The translations under genes were made by a program, and so were the position numbers. The notes beneath the pieces are model-generated. The model worked only from the letters and a program-made list of their open reading frames with translations. It was not told the DNA's origin and did not search any database. From the NCBI GenBank assembly GCA_954871525.1, contig OX940869.1, positions 13,167,001 to 13,231,000 on the forward strand: a DNA stretch of 64,000 nt, read 5' to 3'. Of the stretch, positions 1-9,929 are shown one piece after another. How positions within the stretch are numbered: the first letter of the stretch is position 1; every line of letters starts with the position of its first letter. This stretch comes from Parietaria judaica (taxonomy: Eukaryota > Streptophyta > Magnoliopsida > Rosales > Urticaceae).

Positions 1-203
1 GTGTGAGTGAGTCTCGCGAAAAACTAGTGTCGCCAAAAAAAATTATGTGTCAAAATATTAAAATAGTTCAAACCGGTGATAAATTCCAAGATGCAGCATC
101 TATGAGTCATATTATATATATAATACTATTTCTGTTTACATAATATAATGGAAAAATAGCGATGAAAGTCTCTGACTCTACATATATGTTGCAGTTAAGT
201 CGT
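1..203. other. Unassigned AT-rich flank
   Basis: No coding region or recognisable element is visible here. The segment lies outside the inverted repeat that begins near 204, so it may be the original target DNA of the MULE complex. Confidence 0.4.
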
Positions 204-327
204 TGTACTCAAAATTTGGTGGTAAAAGTCCCTACCGTTAGAATCTTGTTTCACATCCGTCCTCATGCCGTTATCACCTTGTTAAGTGCCACATAGGTTG
301 CACACTTTTCATCTATGTCACCAAAAA
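204..327 (+). repeat. Left arm of outer inverted repeat (probable MULE TIR)
   Basis: The arm begins TGTACTCAAAATTTGGTGG and matches the reverse complement of 23818-23944 with few mismatches. The central stretch from about 222 to 273 is nearly identical. Length and position suit a MULE terminal inverted repeat. Confidence 0.65.
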
Positions 328-776
328 AATTAAGGTAAAAGTACTAAAAGTAAAAAATACTAAAACAAACTCTAAACTATTAAATCCACGAGTCGCGGTG
401 ATATTAAGCCACATTTTTCGTGGATCCACCATTTAGAAAGTTCTTGTTGTTTACTTATTTTTTTGCAATTTAAATAGGTCGTTTATATATATTTTCATTT
501 TCTTTCATGAAATTTTGTAATTAACGTTAGAATTGGATATAGTGCTTCCAAATAATTAGCATATATAAACTTGTATTTCTAAATAGCCAAACAACACTAA
601 GTTGAATGTTTCAAAATACATCAAAATATAAACTGCAAGATACTTGCATTCCAAAATAAGTCCCATAACTAGAATGGGTCACCTAAACTGCAATAAAAAC
701 AGTTAAATAACTTCAATATTTCTAAATACACCAAACTATAACAAATTTGCATTAATTCAAAATAGATCCCATGACA

Positions 777-1152
777 AGAGTTAAGACCAGAACTTCATTC
801 ATTTGCACCGGCGGCCACTGCATTGGCTTCTCTCGTGCGCTGGCGCACAAGTCTTTCCTTCCACTTAATAGTCTCTCCGTTGGGGTTTTTTGACAGTGGC
901 ATGTCTGCAAACACATAATAACAATGTATATTTTACAAGTTATCCCATAAATATGTCCAACAAATAGCAATAAAAATAAAAGAGTCTAACCAAGTTCAAT
1001 ATTAAAGAATCTAAAACATACTAACCTAAGGCAATGTCATATTCGAAAATTTTACAACTCTATGATCTTCATGATTTTCTTGCCAAATGGAGTTGTCCAT
1101 CTCGAAACATATTCCCTTCACTTCACGAAACGATCCATAAGCCAATACCTTA
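777..1152 (-). pseudogene. MULE transposase, C-terminal remnant left of the Gypsy insertion
   Basis: Read leftward from 1152, the sequence encodes a peptide with the cores RYWLMDRFVK and SRWTTPFGKKIMKI. This is the region after the catalytic core of plant MuDR-type transposases. It carries in-frame stops (after VK, and again after IEL). Further left, 777-905 encodes a tail containing NGETIKWKERLVRQRTREAN that ends in a stop. It continues the transposase at 12009-13741 and was separated from it by the Gypsy element; about 60 nt of coding sequence between the halves is missing. It is a pseudogene. Confidence 0.65.
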
Positions 1153-2422
1153 TGTTGATGCAGAAAAATGCTTCAAACATTCAGCGGCCCAATAGCTCGT
1201 GTTGGGCCGGGCCCAGTGTCGTCTTGTTGACTTTTTTGACTTTAGGGCTTGGGCTCCTGGACTTTCGAGTCAAACGGACCCTCCTCTGACTCGATGATCA
1301 GAAACCCGTGGTAAACTCCACTACCTGTCGCTAATAGGGCCAGGACTTGGCCTGGCCCGGATTACAGGTTCGGGACACCAAAAACAGATTCCTGACCACC
1401 ATGTTGGGGGAATCACAGTATCGACTTTCCAGTGAACCCTGGTAGATCAGACTCTGAACCGGCGTCACGGGGACAGATCCAGGTCCTCGGGCTATCCGCG
1501 TAATCTGTATATCTGCCGGAGATACAAGACTAGTGGATAGAACGAGCACCTCACGGATCTAGAACCTTGGCAAGGAGGGTCTTAGATCGTGCCAGAATCT
1601 TCTCCAGAGCTTCCGCTCAAATGTGTTTTCTCTCTCTCAGAACCTGAACAAAACAACACCCGAGATCAGGGAGAATCGGGGGGGGGGGGGGGTACCCCCT
1701 GATTCACCTCCGACGCTCAACATTAGAGTGATATTTGAGGGGAGGCGAGTTCTAGAGGGAGTAGAGAGAGTTTAGGGCGAGTTCTCGGGGTGAGAATCGA
1801 GTTACTGTTAAGTGAAAACCGAGCTTCTATTTATAAGAGAACCCAAGGATTCAAACGTAATTGTCTTCTGATTCAAGAGGCCCCTGGTGCAAAATAATAT
1901 AGTTTTTCGCATCCTCAAGACGTGGCCGATCCAACACCGCAATCGGCATCCCCATCCGATGCCGGAAGCGCCCTCACGTATGGAAAACGTGGGCGGCGCG
2001 TTTGGAAGCTTGGCCTCTAAGCTGATGACGTCAGCTTGATGTCACCAGGCTGATGTCAGCCTTCTGGCGCATCCAGCGGATGGGCGACACGTGGAGGGGT
2101 CAAATTTGACCCTTGGTAGACCTGCAGAGCTGCTTCCATGTGGCGGTTGGCTTTTGGGGGCCTGTGGGGCCCGCTCGGGTGGCTCCGACGTGTCCCGGAG
2201 GCCTCGGGTGTTTCCCGAGGCCGGTTTTTACAAATTTTATATCGATTTTGGGTGTTTCGATATTTTTGGGATCATCTGGACCCTTTATTTTTTGAAAACG
2301 GGCTTCCGGTGAATAATTTGGGGGCAAAATTGATTATAATTAATTAATAAAAGAAAAATTAATTTAAATAATTTTCCTTTTGTTAATTAATATTAAATCA
2401 ATTGCGTAAAATACCCGTAACA
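1153..2422 (-). repeat. 3' LTR of Gypsy-1
   Basis: This 1270-bp repeat begins TGTTGATGCAG and ends ACCCGTAACA on the plus strand, so it has TG...CA termini. It carries a G-run near 1678-1692 and a minus-strand TATA box. It matches 10811-12008 over almost its whole length. The small ORFs inside it are chance frames. Confidence 0.85.
1829..1836 (-). promoter_or_regulatory. TATA box in Gypsy-1 3' LTR
   Basis: The minus strand reads TATAAATA. The same box is at 11489-11496 in the 5' LTR, in the sense orientation of the element, so it is the likely retrotransposon promoter. Confidence 0.5.
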
Positions 2423-2438
2423 TTAACCCCCCAGTTTT
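2423..2438 (-). other. Polypurine tract of Gypsy-1
   Basis: Next to the 3' LTR the minus strand reads AAAACTGGGGGGTTAA. This purine-rich run is where plus-strand DNA synthesis would be primed. Its position confirms that the element reads leftward. Confidence 0.65.
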
Positions 2439-2705
2439 TTGGAAATTTTTAATTTCCGAGAAACTTTATAAATCGGAGGCAGGACGGCTCATTCGGATTC
2501 ACGAGCTTGTTTTCTTCCAATGAATAGTAAAATGTACGTTTTTTCTCCGTAACTTTTTTTTTTACCGGGTAGCATTTTTGAATTCCGATTTTTGCATCGT
2601 GTCCGTCGTTTCGTTATCTAGTTTCCCCATTTCATGAGCCTCGTCATAATTTTCGAAAAAACGAAGTCTAGAACTCGAAATCGAAATCGAGCGACTTTTT
2701 CTCTC

Positions 2706-3562
2706 TAGAACCCGCGAGCCCGAATGGAGAAATCGGCCACCCACTCTTCGCCCGGAGCTCGCCGTCGCTGGAGAAGACCAGCACCGTGACCTGCTCGGCG
2801 TGGCGAGTACGGGGAGGTCAGCGGCGGCCGTCGGCGAGGCGGTGGAGCTCGGGGAGGGGTGTTTGGCTCCGTGGGGGTCGAGCGGGCTCGAGTTCGCCGT
2901 TTCCTATGCCATGGGCTCTGTCGCCAGGGGAAGGTGGTCGCCATAGGGTCGTGGCTCGAGGTCGACCAGATCTGGGCCGGTGGAGCACGCTGACGGTGGT
3001 GGAGGAGCTCGGGGAGGTTCGCGTAGGTTGGTTTCGCGCGATTCCGGCGATGGCTCGGACTCCGTGGCCGGCGTTGTGGGAGCCGCTGTTAAAGGCGGCT
3101 ATGGACGGTGCGACGGCGGGACTCGGGCGAGCGAGTCCGGGCCGGTCGCCGTCATCGGTGAAGGGAGAGGAGCCCGATCTTCTTCGGACGAGCGGGAGTC
3201 GTGTTCCGGCGGGATCGGGCTCTCTGTGACCCGATCTGTGGGTCTGGCTGCCGGCGACGGAGGGCGGCGTTATGACGGCGAGGTCCGTGCGAGCGGGTTT
3301 GCACCAGAGTCGGGTGACGCCGGTGGCGGGGAAGCTTGGCCGGAATTGTCTTCCTCACCCACTTCGGTGGGTCCCTCGGCCGGCGGGAATCCGTCCCGTT
3401 TTATTGGCGGAGTTCCCGTGGCGGCGAGGGTGGTTCCAGCGAGTCCGGCCTTGTTCTGAATCCGTGGGGGTAGTTCCGGTCAGGATCGCCAATTTTCCGA
3501 GGCCCGTGGGGCCCGCGGTGGTCGGGGCCGGCCGGTGACCATATCGGTGACGTTAACGGCCA
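2706..3562 (+). other. GC-rich segment upstream of the antisense ORF in Gypsy-1
   Basis: This stretch is far more GC-rich than its surroundings and is open in several frames on both strands (for example plus-strand 2786-3229 and 2980-3459). None of the translations resembles a family I recognise, and the mutually overlapping open frames are what high GC alone produces. It may be the leader or N-terminal part of the antisense gene, or captured foreign sequence. No function is assigned. Confidence 0.3.
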
Positions 3563-4914
3563 ATGCCGGCGGCTGATGGTATCCGGCTGATTTTCCGGGA
3601 ACACTGGAATTCCAACGGGTTTTCCGTGCGATGCCCCGGTCGGTATTCGGGTCATCGAGGTTTTCGTTGGCCGAGGCGGGTCGCCCCATGGGGTCCCGCA
3701 CATAATTTTTCTGTTGTTTCGGGAGCGGGTCTGAGATCCCCCGGTGTAGATGTAGATAGTGTTAGGGCTGTCGTAGGTGCTGCTTACGGAGTTCATGGCG
3801 TGGAAGGACCACGTCATAGTGCCGGCATAGCAGGCGGGCCATGCCCAAATTTTGATAGGATAGTTAGAAGGAGAGCCGGGGCCTCTTCAGGTGAGGGTGA
3901 CCTTTTCTCGGACGTTAATATTCCAAGCTCTGTCACTTCGGCGGATCTTGGGGACTTTTTTATGGCCGAACGTCTTGTTTTGCCGAGGTTATGTGCCCCG
4001 TCGGATGGGGAACTCCCCGGATATCCCCGCGATGGGATGGTCGCGGTTCCTTTGGAGAGTCTTCGGCTGGGTTTTTCCTTGCCGATTCCTTCTCTGTTAG
4101 AGCGGCTTCTAGTGTCGCTGGACCTGAATCCGCTTCAAGTCTGCCCGGATACCTGGTGGTTTGCCGCCGGGATTTTCTCAATGTGGTGGGAGGGACGAGG
4201 TCGAGATGTCACTCCTACCCAGATCCGGAGACTCCTGCCCATCGTTGTTTCCCAGGATGACCAAAGGGTCAATAATTTGGTTTTTAGCCGGCCTGTCTAG
4301 GGCTTCCGGGTCAGAGATTTGGGTCCGGTCCTAAACTCGGACTGGCACAGTCGATGGGTTTGGGTCCCAAGCGCTTATCTGGGATCCATTCCCCGAGGAT
4401 TCGGGATCCCTCGGTTGTTTATGAGCACCGGCATCGAGGATCGGGGCTTCGTCAGTTTTTTCTTGACGGGGTTCGCCATTCCTGGATGTTTTGCCTCTTT
4501 TTTAACGAGGGAAGCTTGGATTCGGTCGGGGTGGATGTCTCCGGAGACCGTGGTTGATCCAATGCCAGGCTTTGAAGAGAGGTTCATTGCTATACGTAGT
4601 TTTTTTAGCTTCTTTGCCTGTACTGATTATTTTGTCGTACTCCGTGGCTGACCTGGTTTTTTTTTTTTTTGCAGATATGGACCACAGTGACGAGTGACCA
4701 TGGGGTCTTCCGCCTTTTCCGACACGTGCGGGAAGTGTGGCCGGCGGAGCTGGGGGTCATGTTCCCCCGGCCTCTCCTTTCATCGTGGCCGATTATTATG
4801 TTCCTGATCTCGACCATATTGCCCCTGTCGATTAGGGGGCGGATGACGCGGCTGCTAGTGATAATGAGGTGGACAATGAGGCCACGGACGATGACGATGA
4901 TCGTGCGTCGTGAC
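3563..4914 (+). pseudogene. Antisense ORF of Gypsy-1 (putative gypsy-type transposon domain)
   Basis: The frame 3563-4300 encodes, around 4000-4190, a block containing GYPRDGMVAVPLESLRLGF followed by LNPLQVCPDTWW. This is the typical core of the plant 'putative gypsy type transposon' domain found in antisense ORFs of Tat/Retand elements. The frame ends at 4300. A long T-tract ending in TTGCAG at 4673 looks like a splice acceptor, and the last exon would end in an acidic tail (DNEVDNEATDDDDD) before a stop near 4914. It is opposite in sense to gag-pol. The protein's role is unknown. The 4300-4640 stretch does not join the parts cleanly, so it is probably broken. Confidence 0.55.
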
Positions 4915-5218
4915 ATGCCGCCATTTTGCCTTTCCTTTTTTGAAACAATGGGGAGTTTATCTTTACCCGTGTATAGAGCTTGTAGCTTCTAGTCCTGCCG
5001 CGCGTGGCACGAGTTTTGTAGCGCCTTTAGGTGCGCCTCTTGTATAGGCGGACATGTTCCGTTGTAGCGAGCCGCCGTGGTTTATTAGGAGTAGCTACTT
5101 GTGTTGTAACTGTAATGTTGACCCACGAATGCTGATTTTTAACTTTTATCTTGTATGTTGGCTCTTCGTTCGTCTCTTATCTGATTTTCTAGGGATAAGA
5201 TTTGTTTTCTGGCCATGT
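4915..5218. other. Non-coding segment between antisense ORF and tandem array
   Basis: Nothing recognisable is seen. It probably contains the 3' untranslated region of the antisense gene and grades into the first, degenerate units of the tandem array. Confidence 0.3.
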
Positions 5219-6400
5219 ATTGAGCACTCCGGGCTTTTGGCCGATGCCCTGGTCTTATCGCGTGTTGCGTGTCGTCATGCGCTCGGTTTTGGGCCAAGAA
5301 CCACTTTCGAGGTGTCTTTGTAGACGTCGAGCCGGGTCGCGCTGTATAGAGCACTATAAGCCCCGGTCTTATGGCAAGCTGCCCGTCAAAAAGCACTCGG
5401 TTACGAGCCGAGGACTACTTGCGAGGCGTCTTTGTAGACTTGGAACCGGGTAGTCCCGGTCTTATGGCAAGCTGTGCGTCAACAAGCGCTCGGTTACGAG
5501 CCGAGGACCTGCGAAACGTCTTTGCAGGCTTGGAGCCGGGTCGCGTTGTATGTAACGCAATAAGTCCCGGTCTTATGGAAAATTGCGCGTCTACAAGCGC
5601 TCGGTTACGAGCCGAGGACCTTTGAGGCGTCTTTATAGGCTTGGAGCCGGGTAGTCCCGGTCTTATGGCAAGCTGCGCGTCAACAAGCGCTCGGTTATGA
5701 GCCGAGGACCTGCAAGGCGTCTTTGTAGGCTTGGAGCCGGGTCGCGTTATATATAACGCTATAAGTCCCGGTCTTATGGCAAGCTGCGCGTCTACAAGCG
5801 CTGGGTTACGAGCCGAGGACCTGCGAGACATCTTTGTAGGCTTGGAACCGGGTCGCGTTGTATATAACGCTATAAGTCCCGGTCTTATGGCAAGCTGCGC
5901 GTCTACAAGCGCTCGGTTACGAGCCGAGGACCTGCGAGGCGTCTTTGTAGGCTTGGAGCCGGGTCGCGTTGTATATAACGCTATAAGTCCCGGTCTTATG
6001 GCAAACTTCCCGTCAACAAGCGCTCGGTTACGAGCCGAGGACCTGCAAGGCGTCTTTGTAGGCTTGGAGCCGGGTCGCGTTGTATATAACGCTATAAATC
6101 CCGGTCTTATGGCAAGCTGCGCGTCTACAAGCGCTCGGTTACGAGCCGAGGACCTGCGAGGCGTCTTTGTAGGCTTGGAGCCGGGTCGCGTTGTATATAA
6201 CGCTATAAGTCTCGGTCTTATTGCAAGCTGCGCGTCTACAAACGCTCGGTTACAAGCCGAGGACCTGCGAGGCGTCTTTGTAGGCTTGGAGCCGAGTCAC
6301 GTTGTATATAACGCTATAAGTCCCGGTCTTATGGCAAGTTGCGCGTCAACAAGCGCTCGATTACGAGCCGAGGACCTGCGAAGCGTCTTTGTTGCCTGAG
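5219..6400. repeat. 111-bp tandem repeat array inside Gypsy-1
   Basis: About ten to eleven head-to-tail units occur. The landmark GTCCCGGTCTTATGG recurs at 5453, 5564, 5654, 5765, 5876, 5987, 6098, 6209 (variant) and 6320. The spacing is 111 bp except for one 90-bp unit that lacks the GCGTTGTATATAACGC segment. Each full unit has two palindromes: CTCGG-TTACGA-GCCGAG and GCGTTGTATATAACGC. Because 111 is divisible by three, long ORFs run through the array on both strands (for example plus 5731-6399 and minus 5415-5831). These are best read as by-products. The array lies between integrase and the antisense ORF, the hypervariable zone of Tat-lineage elements. Confidence 0.9.
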
Positions 6401-6714
6401 TTGGCAGTATCGGGATCCAGGCCTTTCTTGGTCTTTTTTTGTTTTTTTTGTTTTCTATATCAACCCCCCAGTTTCCAAGTAAACTTGTAAAGGTTGTGAG
6501 GAAACTTTTAAAGGCATTTATTCGCGGAAAAAGGAAGATTTTATATATACCATATGGCGCTTCTTGTGGCGCTCTTCTTTTACATATGTTGGCTATCAGA
6601 GCTATTTCCGAGCCAGTGGTACATCATCTCGAGATTTTCCTTCGGGTTGGATCTTAGTTTCAGCTTTTTCCATCTCATTTTTACCCGTAGCCTTGTCGGG
6701 GCTCATTGGTGGTA
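6401..6714 (-). other. Spacer with a second polypurine-like tract
   Basis: At 6460-6475 the minus strand reads AACTGGGGGGTTG, almost the same as the polypurine tract at 2423-2438. The rest shows no feature. Some Gypsy elements have internal polypurine tracts; that role here is an inference. Confidence 0.4.
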
Positions 6715-7448
6715 CTACTTCAGGTGTTCAACGTTCCAGGGGCGGGGGATTTCACAACCCCCCATTTCCTGTAGTCGGTATGTTCCGTCTCGGATCACCT
6801 TGGAAATGCGGTATGGGCCTTTCCAAGTTGGCCCGAAGGTTCCGGCGCCGAGGACTTGGGTGTTTTGGCCTACTTTTCTCAGGACCAGGCTTCCTTCCAA
6901 GAAACGTCTCGCCTTGACTTTAGAGTTGTAGTAGCGTACTCGCTTCTGGGCGACAATTCTGGTGTACGCTTCGTTTCGTTTTTTTTTTCGAGGAGATCAA
7001 GCTCTTCTCGCAGCGCCTCGTCATTGCGTTCTTTGTCGAAGAACTCGACTTGCGGCGAGGGGACGCTTATTTCAGCAGGGATGACTGCCTCGACTCCGTA
7101 GGTTAGAGCGAACGGGGTTTCACCAGTGGCATTGCGCGTGGTAGTCCAGTAGGCCCAGAGTACGGAGGGTAATTCTTCCGCCCATTTGCCCTTCTTTTCA
7201 TCGAGATTGAATCTGTGGACGGCAACTTCGAGGTCGATGCCTGGCATGCCGGCATGCGACCGGGCGAAAACGTCTTTGAACTCTCGCAGGAAGGCGGCCA
7301 GTTGCGTTTTAATCATGACGGGCAACTGGGTGCCGACCGAAACGGTCCTCTCTGGATTTTCTTCGTCCAAGATGATGGTCGTTACGTCGGAAGAGGGTTC
7401 CATCGTGGGTTTGCGTCTCACGTCTCTTGGGTCAAGCTCGCCGAACAT
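6715..7448 (-). pseudogene. Gypsy-1 pol remnant: RT N-terminus fused in frame to integrase C-terminus
   Basis: One frame (7448-6879) starts with the protease-RT linker and first RT residues (FKDVFARSHAGMPGID, then HRFNLD). It passes without a break into the end of the integrase core (KKGKWAEELPSVLWAY, then ATGETPFALTYG). The RT palm with YIDD, RNase H, and the integrase zinc finger and first catalytic Asp residues are absent. The junction is near 7197-7206, where both parents would read Leu-Asp-(Glu). A second frame, 6900-6715, continues the integrase C-terminal domain (FGPTWKGPYRI), so a frameshift lies near 6880-6900. It cannot encode an active polymerase or integrase. Confidence 0.75.
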
Positions 7449-7457
7449 TCGTGCCTT

Positions 7458-8160
7458 CTAGGAGCCGGGGGTGAGATTTTCATTTAGCTGTCGGATCGTG
7501 TGGATGATCAACTCGCTTTTCTCGGTTTTTGTCCCTTGGGCGTAACAGGTTCTGGATTCCCGTTGGCTTCCTCTTAGGATTCCGATCCCGTTTTCCGTGG
7601 GAAATTTTACGAGCAGGTGGAAAGTGGAGGTGATGGCCTGGAGTTTGTTGAGAGACGGCCTTCCCATGATGATGTTGTAAGACGATGGTTGGTCCATCTC
7701 GAGATATCAGATCATTTTGGTGACCATGGCCCCGTCTTCGGATCCGAACGTCGTCGGGAGGTAGATGGCTCCTTGGGCAAAGACCGGCTTTCCGTTGAAA
7801 CCGTAGAGCGGGGTCTTGATGGGCGTCGGGACGAGTCCTCCCAGACTCATGCGTTCAAGGACGGTCTTGAAGATAACGTTAGCCGAGCTTCCATTGTAGA
7901 CCAGCACTCGCCTGATTCAGTAGTTGGCGATCAGCGTTTTTATCACGATGGCGTCGTTGTGAGGGTGCGAGATTCGCCGAGCCTCTTCTTCCGTGAAAGT
8001 AATGGCTTAGGTGGGAAGCACCGTCGCTGAACTGGTTAGGTTCGTGAGGTTGATCTGGTGTTCCTCGCCGTCACTCTCCAGGGCCCGGGCGTATCTCTTT
8101 TGTTTGTTGTTGGAGTCCCCAGTTTCTGGTCCACCTAGGATAGTGGATACAACATGATAC
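7458..8160 (-). pseudogene. Gypsy-1 aspartic protease region
   Basis: The protease domain reads leftward in pieces separated by stops. The active-site block is VYNGSSANVIF; the usual form is V-D-x-G-S-S, so the catalytic Asp is replaced by Tyr (TAC for GAC). Downstream blocks PLYGFNGKPV and SYNIIMGRPSLN are the flap-side and C-terminal motifs of retroviral-type proteases. In the element it would cleave the gag-pol polyprotein. The stops and the lost Asp make it inactive. Confidence 0.65.
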
Positions 8161-8180
8161 TGGGGAGCTTTGCCTTTGGT

Positions 8181-9921
8181 TCATTTTTTGTCTTGGCGAG
8201 GCTTGTGATCGTCTTGGAGTTTTTCACCTTCTCGAGGCGGAGGGTTGCTTGTTTTCCCGTTTCCCGCCACGAGTTTCTTGACAAACTCTTTTAACTGTCC
8301 GTCTTGGATGAGCTGCTCGATTTGTTTCCTTAGTTTCCAGCATTCTGACGTCAAGTGGCTGTGGTCCTGGTGATATTCGCAGTACCGACCTTTGTCTTGG
8401 TTGGTCTTCCTGGAAAGAGGCCGTGGAGGATCGAACTTCTTTTTGTGGAGGTTAAAAATCGTTGCCTGTGACGCAGTCAGCGGGGTGTAATTTGCGTCCT
8501 TGCGGAAACCTTCCGCTCGCCTGGGGCGCTGTTGTCGTCCTTCAGAGTTTGACTGCTGACGCTGCTTCTTTCTTTGAGACTCTTCATCGTCCCTCCTTTG
8601 GTCGTTCCGGCTTTGCTCGTCTAGGCTGAGTTGGTTTCGACTGACGAAGTATTCGTCGGCGGCGATGTCTTCCGCTGCCCTAACCATTAGTTCGGCCATA
8701 GAAGCGGGTATCTTTTTGACAAGGGAGCGTGTGAATTCGCTCAACGGGAACTTTATAGCTAACAACTTTATTCGCCTCCTCCGTGAATCTTTTTAAGTAA
8801 GCCTGGAGAGACTCGTCTTTGCACTGCTTGAGAGACCATAGGTACGACTTTCCTTTTTGCTGCGTGATCGAGCTAGCAAAGCGGGATATAAAGCGTTCCG
8901 TCAGCTCTTCAAAGGATTCAATCGACCCTTTGGGGAGTCCTTGGTACCATTCGAAGGCCGGTCCAGCAAGGGTGAGGCAGAACACCTAGCACATTGTGGA
9001 GGGCGAGCATCTCTTCACCCGCATAGAAAACTGGTATTGCACTAGGTGGTATATGGGATCTGTCGTGCCGTCGTAGACGAGATTTAGCGGGAATCGGAGG
9101 TCTCCGCTGAGATCTTCGTCGAGTAGGTGGCTTGCCATAGGGGAGATGATTCTGTCCGCCATACTTCGTTTGGCGGGATCAGTGCTATTGGCGGCGGCGA
9201 GTTCTCTCACCTCTCTCCTTAGAGCCTAGACCTCGTTTCTCAGTCCGTCGTTTGGCAGAGGTGCTGTCGGGCCAGGTGCCGGGGCTGTGTTGGCTCCTCT
9301 CGTCATGTGATACATGGCGGGGGGTGCGGAAATTCTAGACCCTTCTGAATCGGCACTGTCCGGATCTCCCTGAGGGCGAGGTTCTTCCTTTCGTCGTTCG
9401 AGGTGTCGTCGTAAGTCTCCTTCTTGACGGGAGTGACTTAGACGGTGACGGAGATCCTCCTGATTTTACGGACGTGCTCGGGCGGGCGTCTGCTGACGAC
9501 GACGGTTTTTTCGCGCCTTATAACTTTCAGCGTTACTTTCATCTCCTCCCGGACGTTCAAAGGCTGATCGTCAGGTTGACTGTGATTGAGCCGGCTCTTG
9601 AATGCCACGACGGGCTTGCTGAGTCGCAGGTGGCCCTCGTTGTGTGAGCTCGAGGGCTTCTTCTGGGCTCTCCTCTTCGTCGATAGCTTCAAGGTTGGTG
9701 TTGTTGTTGCCGAGACGTTTGGACACAAGATCAGCCAGGCAGAAGACACTATCTTCCAGCCGGGTTAGCCTTTCTTTTTCTTCGTTGACAGCAGGCTCTT
9801 GTCGCGTGCTCGTCTCGGGCTGGTTGAGAGCCTGGGTTCGGCGTACGTTCACCCGAGCCCGAGTGTTGAGAGCGATACTTCCCGCGGGGCGGGAAGAGGT
9901 GCCTTCCATCGTATCTGACAT
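8181..9921 (-). pseudogene. Gypsy-1 gag (capsid/nucleocapsid) pseudogene
   Basis: The start at 9921 (MSDTMEGTSSRP) opens a 116-residue frame, the first after the leader. Shifted frames then give the capsid region (RFPLNLVYDGTTDP near 9090, FCLTLAGPAFEWYQGLP near 8960, LWSLKQCKDESLQAYLKRF near 8820). A basic stretch and the zinc knuckle CEYHQDHSHLTSEC (C-x2-H-x4-H-x4-C) follow near 8360. Gag would coat the element RNA in cytoplasmic particles. At least three frame changes and a terminal TGA at 8181-8183 show it is decayed. Confidence 0.75.
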
Positions 9922-9929
9922 CGAAGTTT

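Noticed and set aside
1678..1692. G-quadruplex in the Gypsy-1 LTR G-runs (also 11334-11352)
   Set aside because: A single homopolymer run is seen, not spaced G-tracts; the length differs between LTRs (15 and 19) and may be a sequencing artefact.
2091..2347. Short ORFs in the Gypsy-1 LTRs (also at 11751-11987, 1331-1549, 10987-11205)
   Set aside because: They overlap each other on both strands and lie within non-coding LTR sequence.
5415..6399. Long ORFs on both strands of the 111-bp array (up to 222 codons)
   Set aside because: They follow from a repeat length divisible by three. The translations are repeats of one unit, with no known domain, and both strands are equally open.
5219..6400. 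CRISPR array
   Set aside because: The units are contiguous and long, with no unique spacers, and the genome is a plant.
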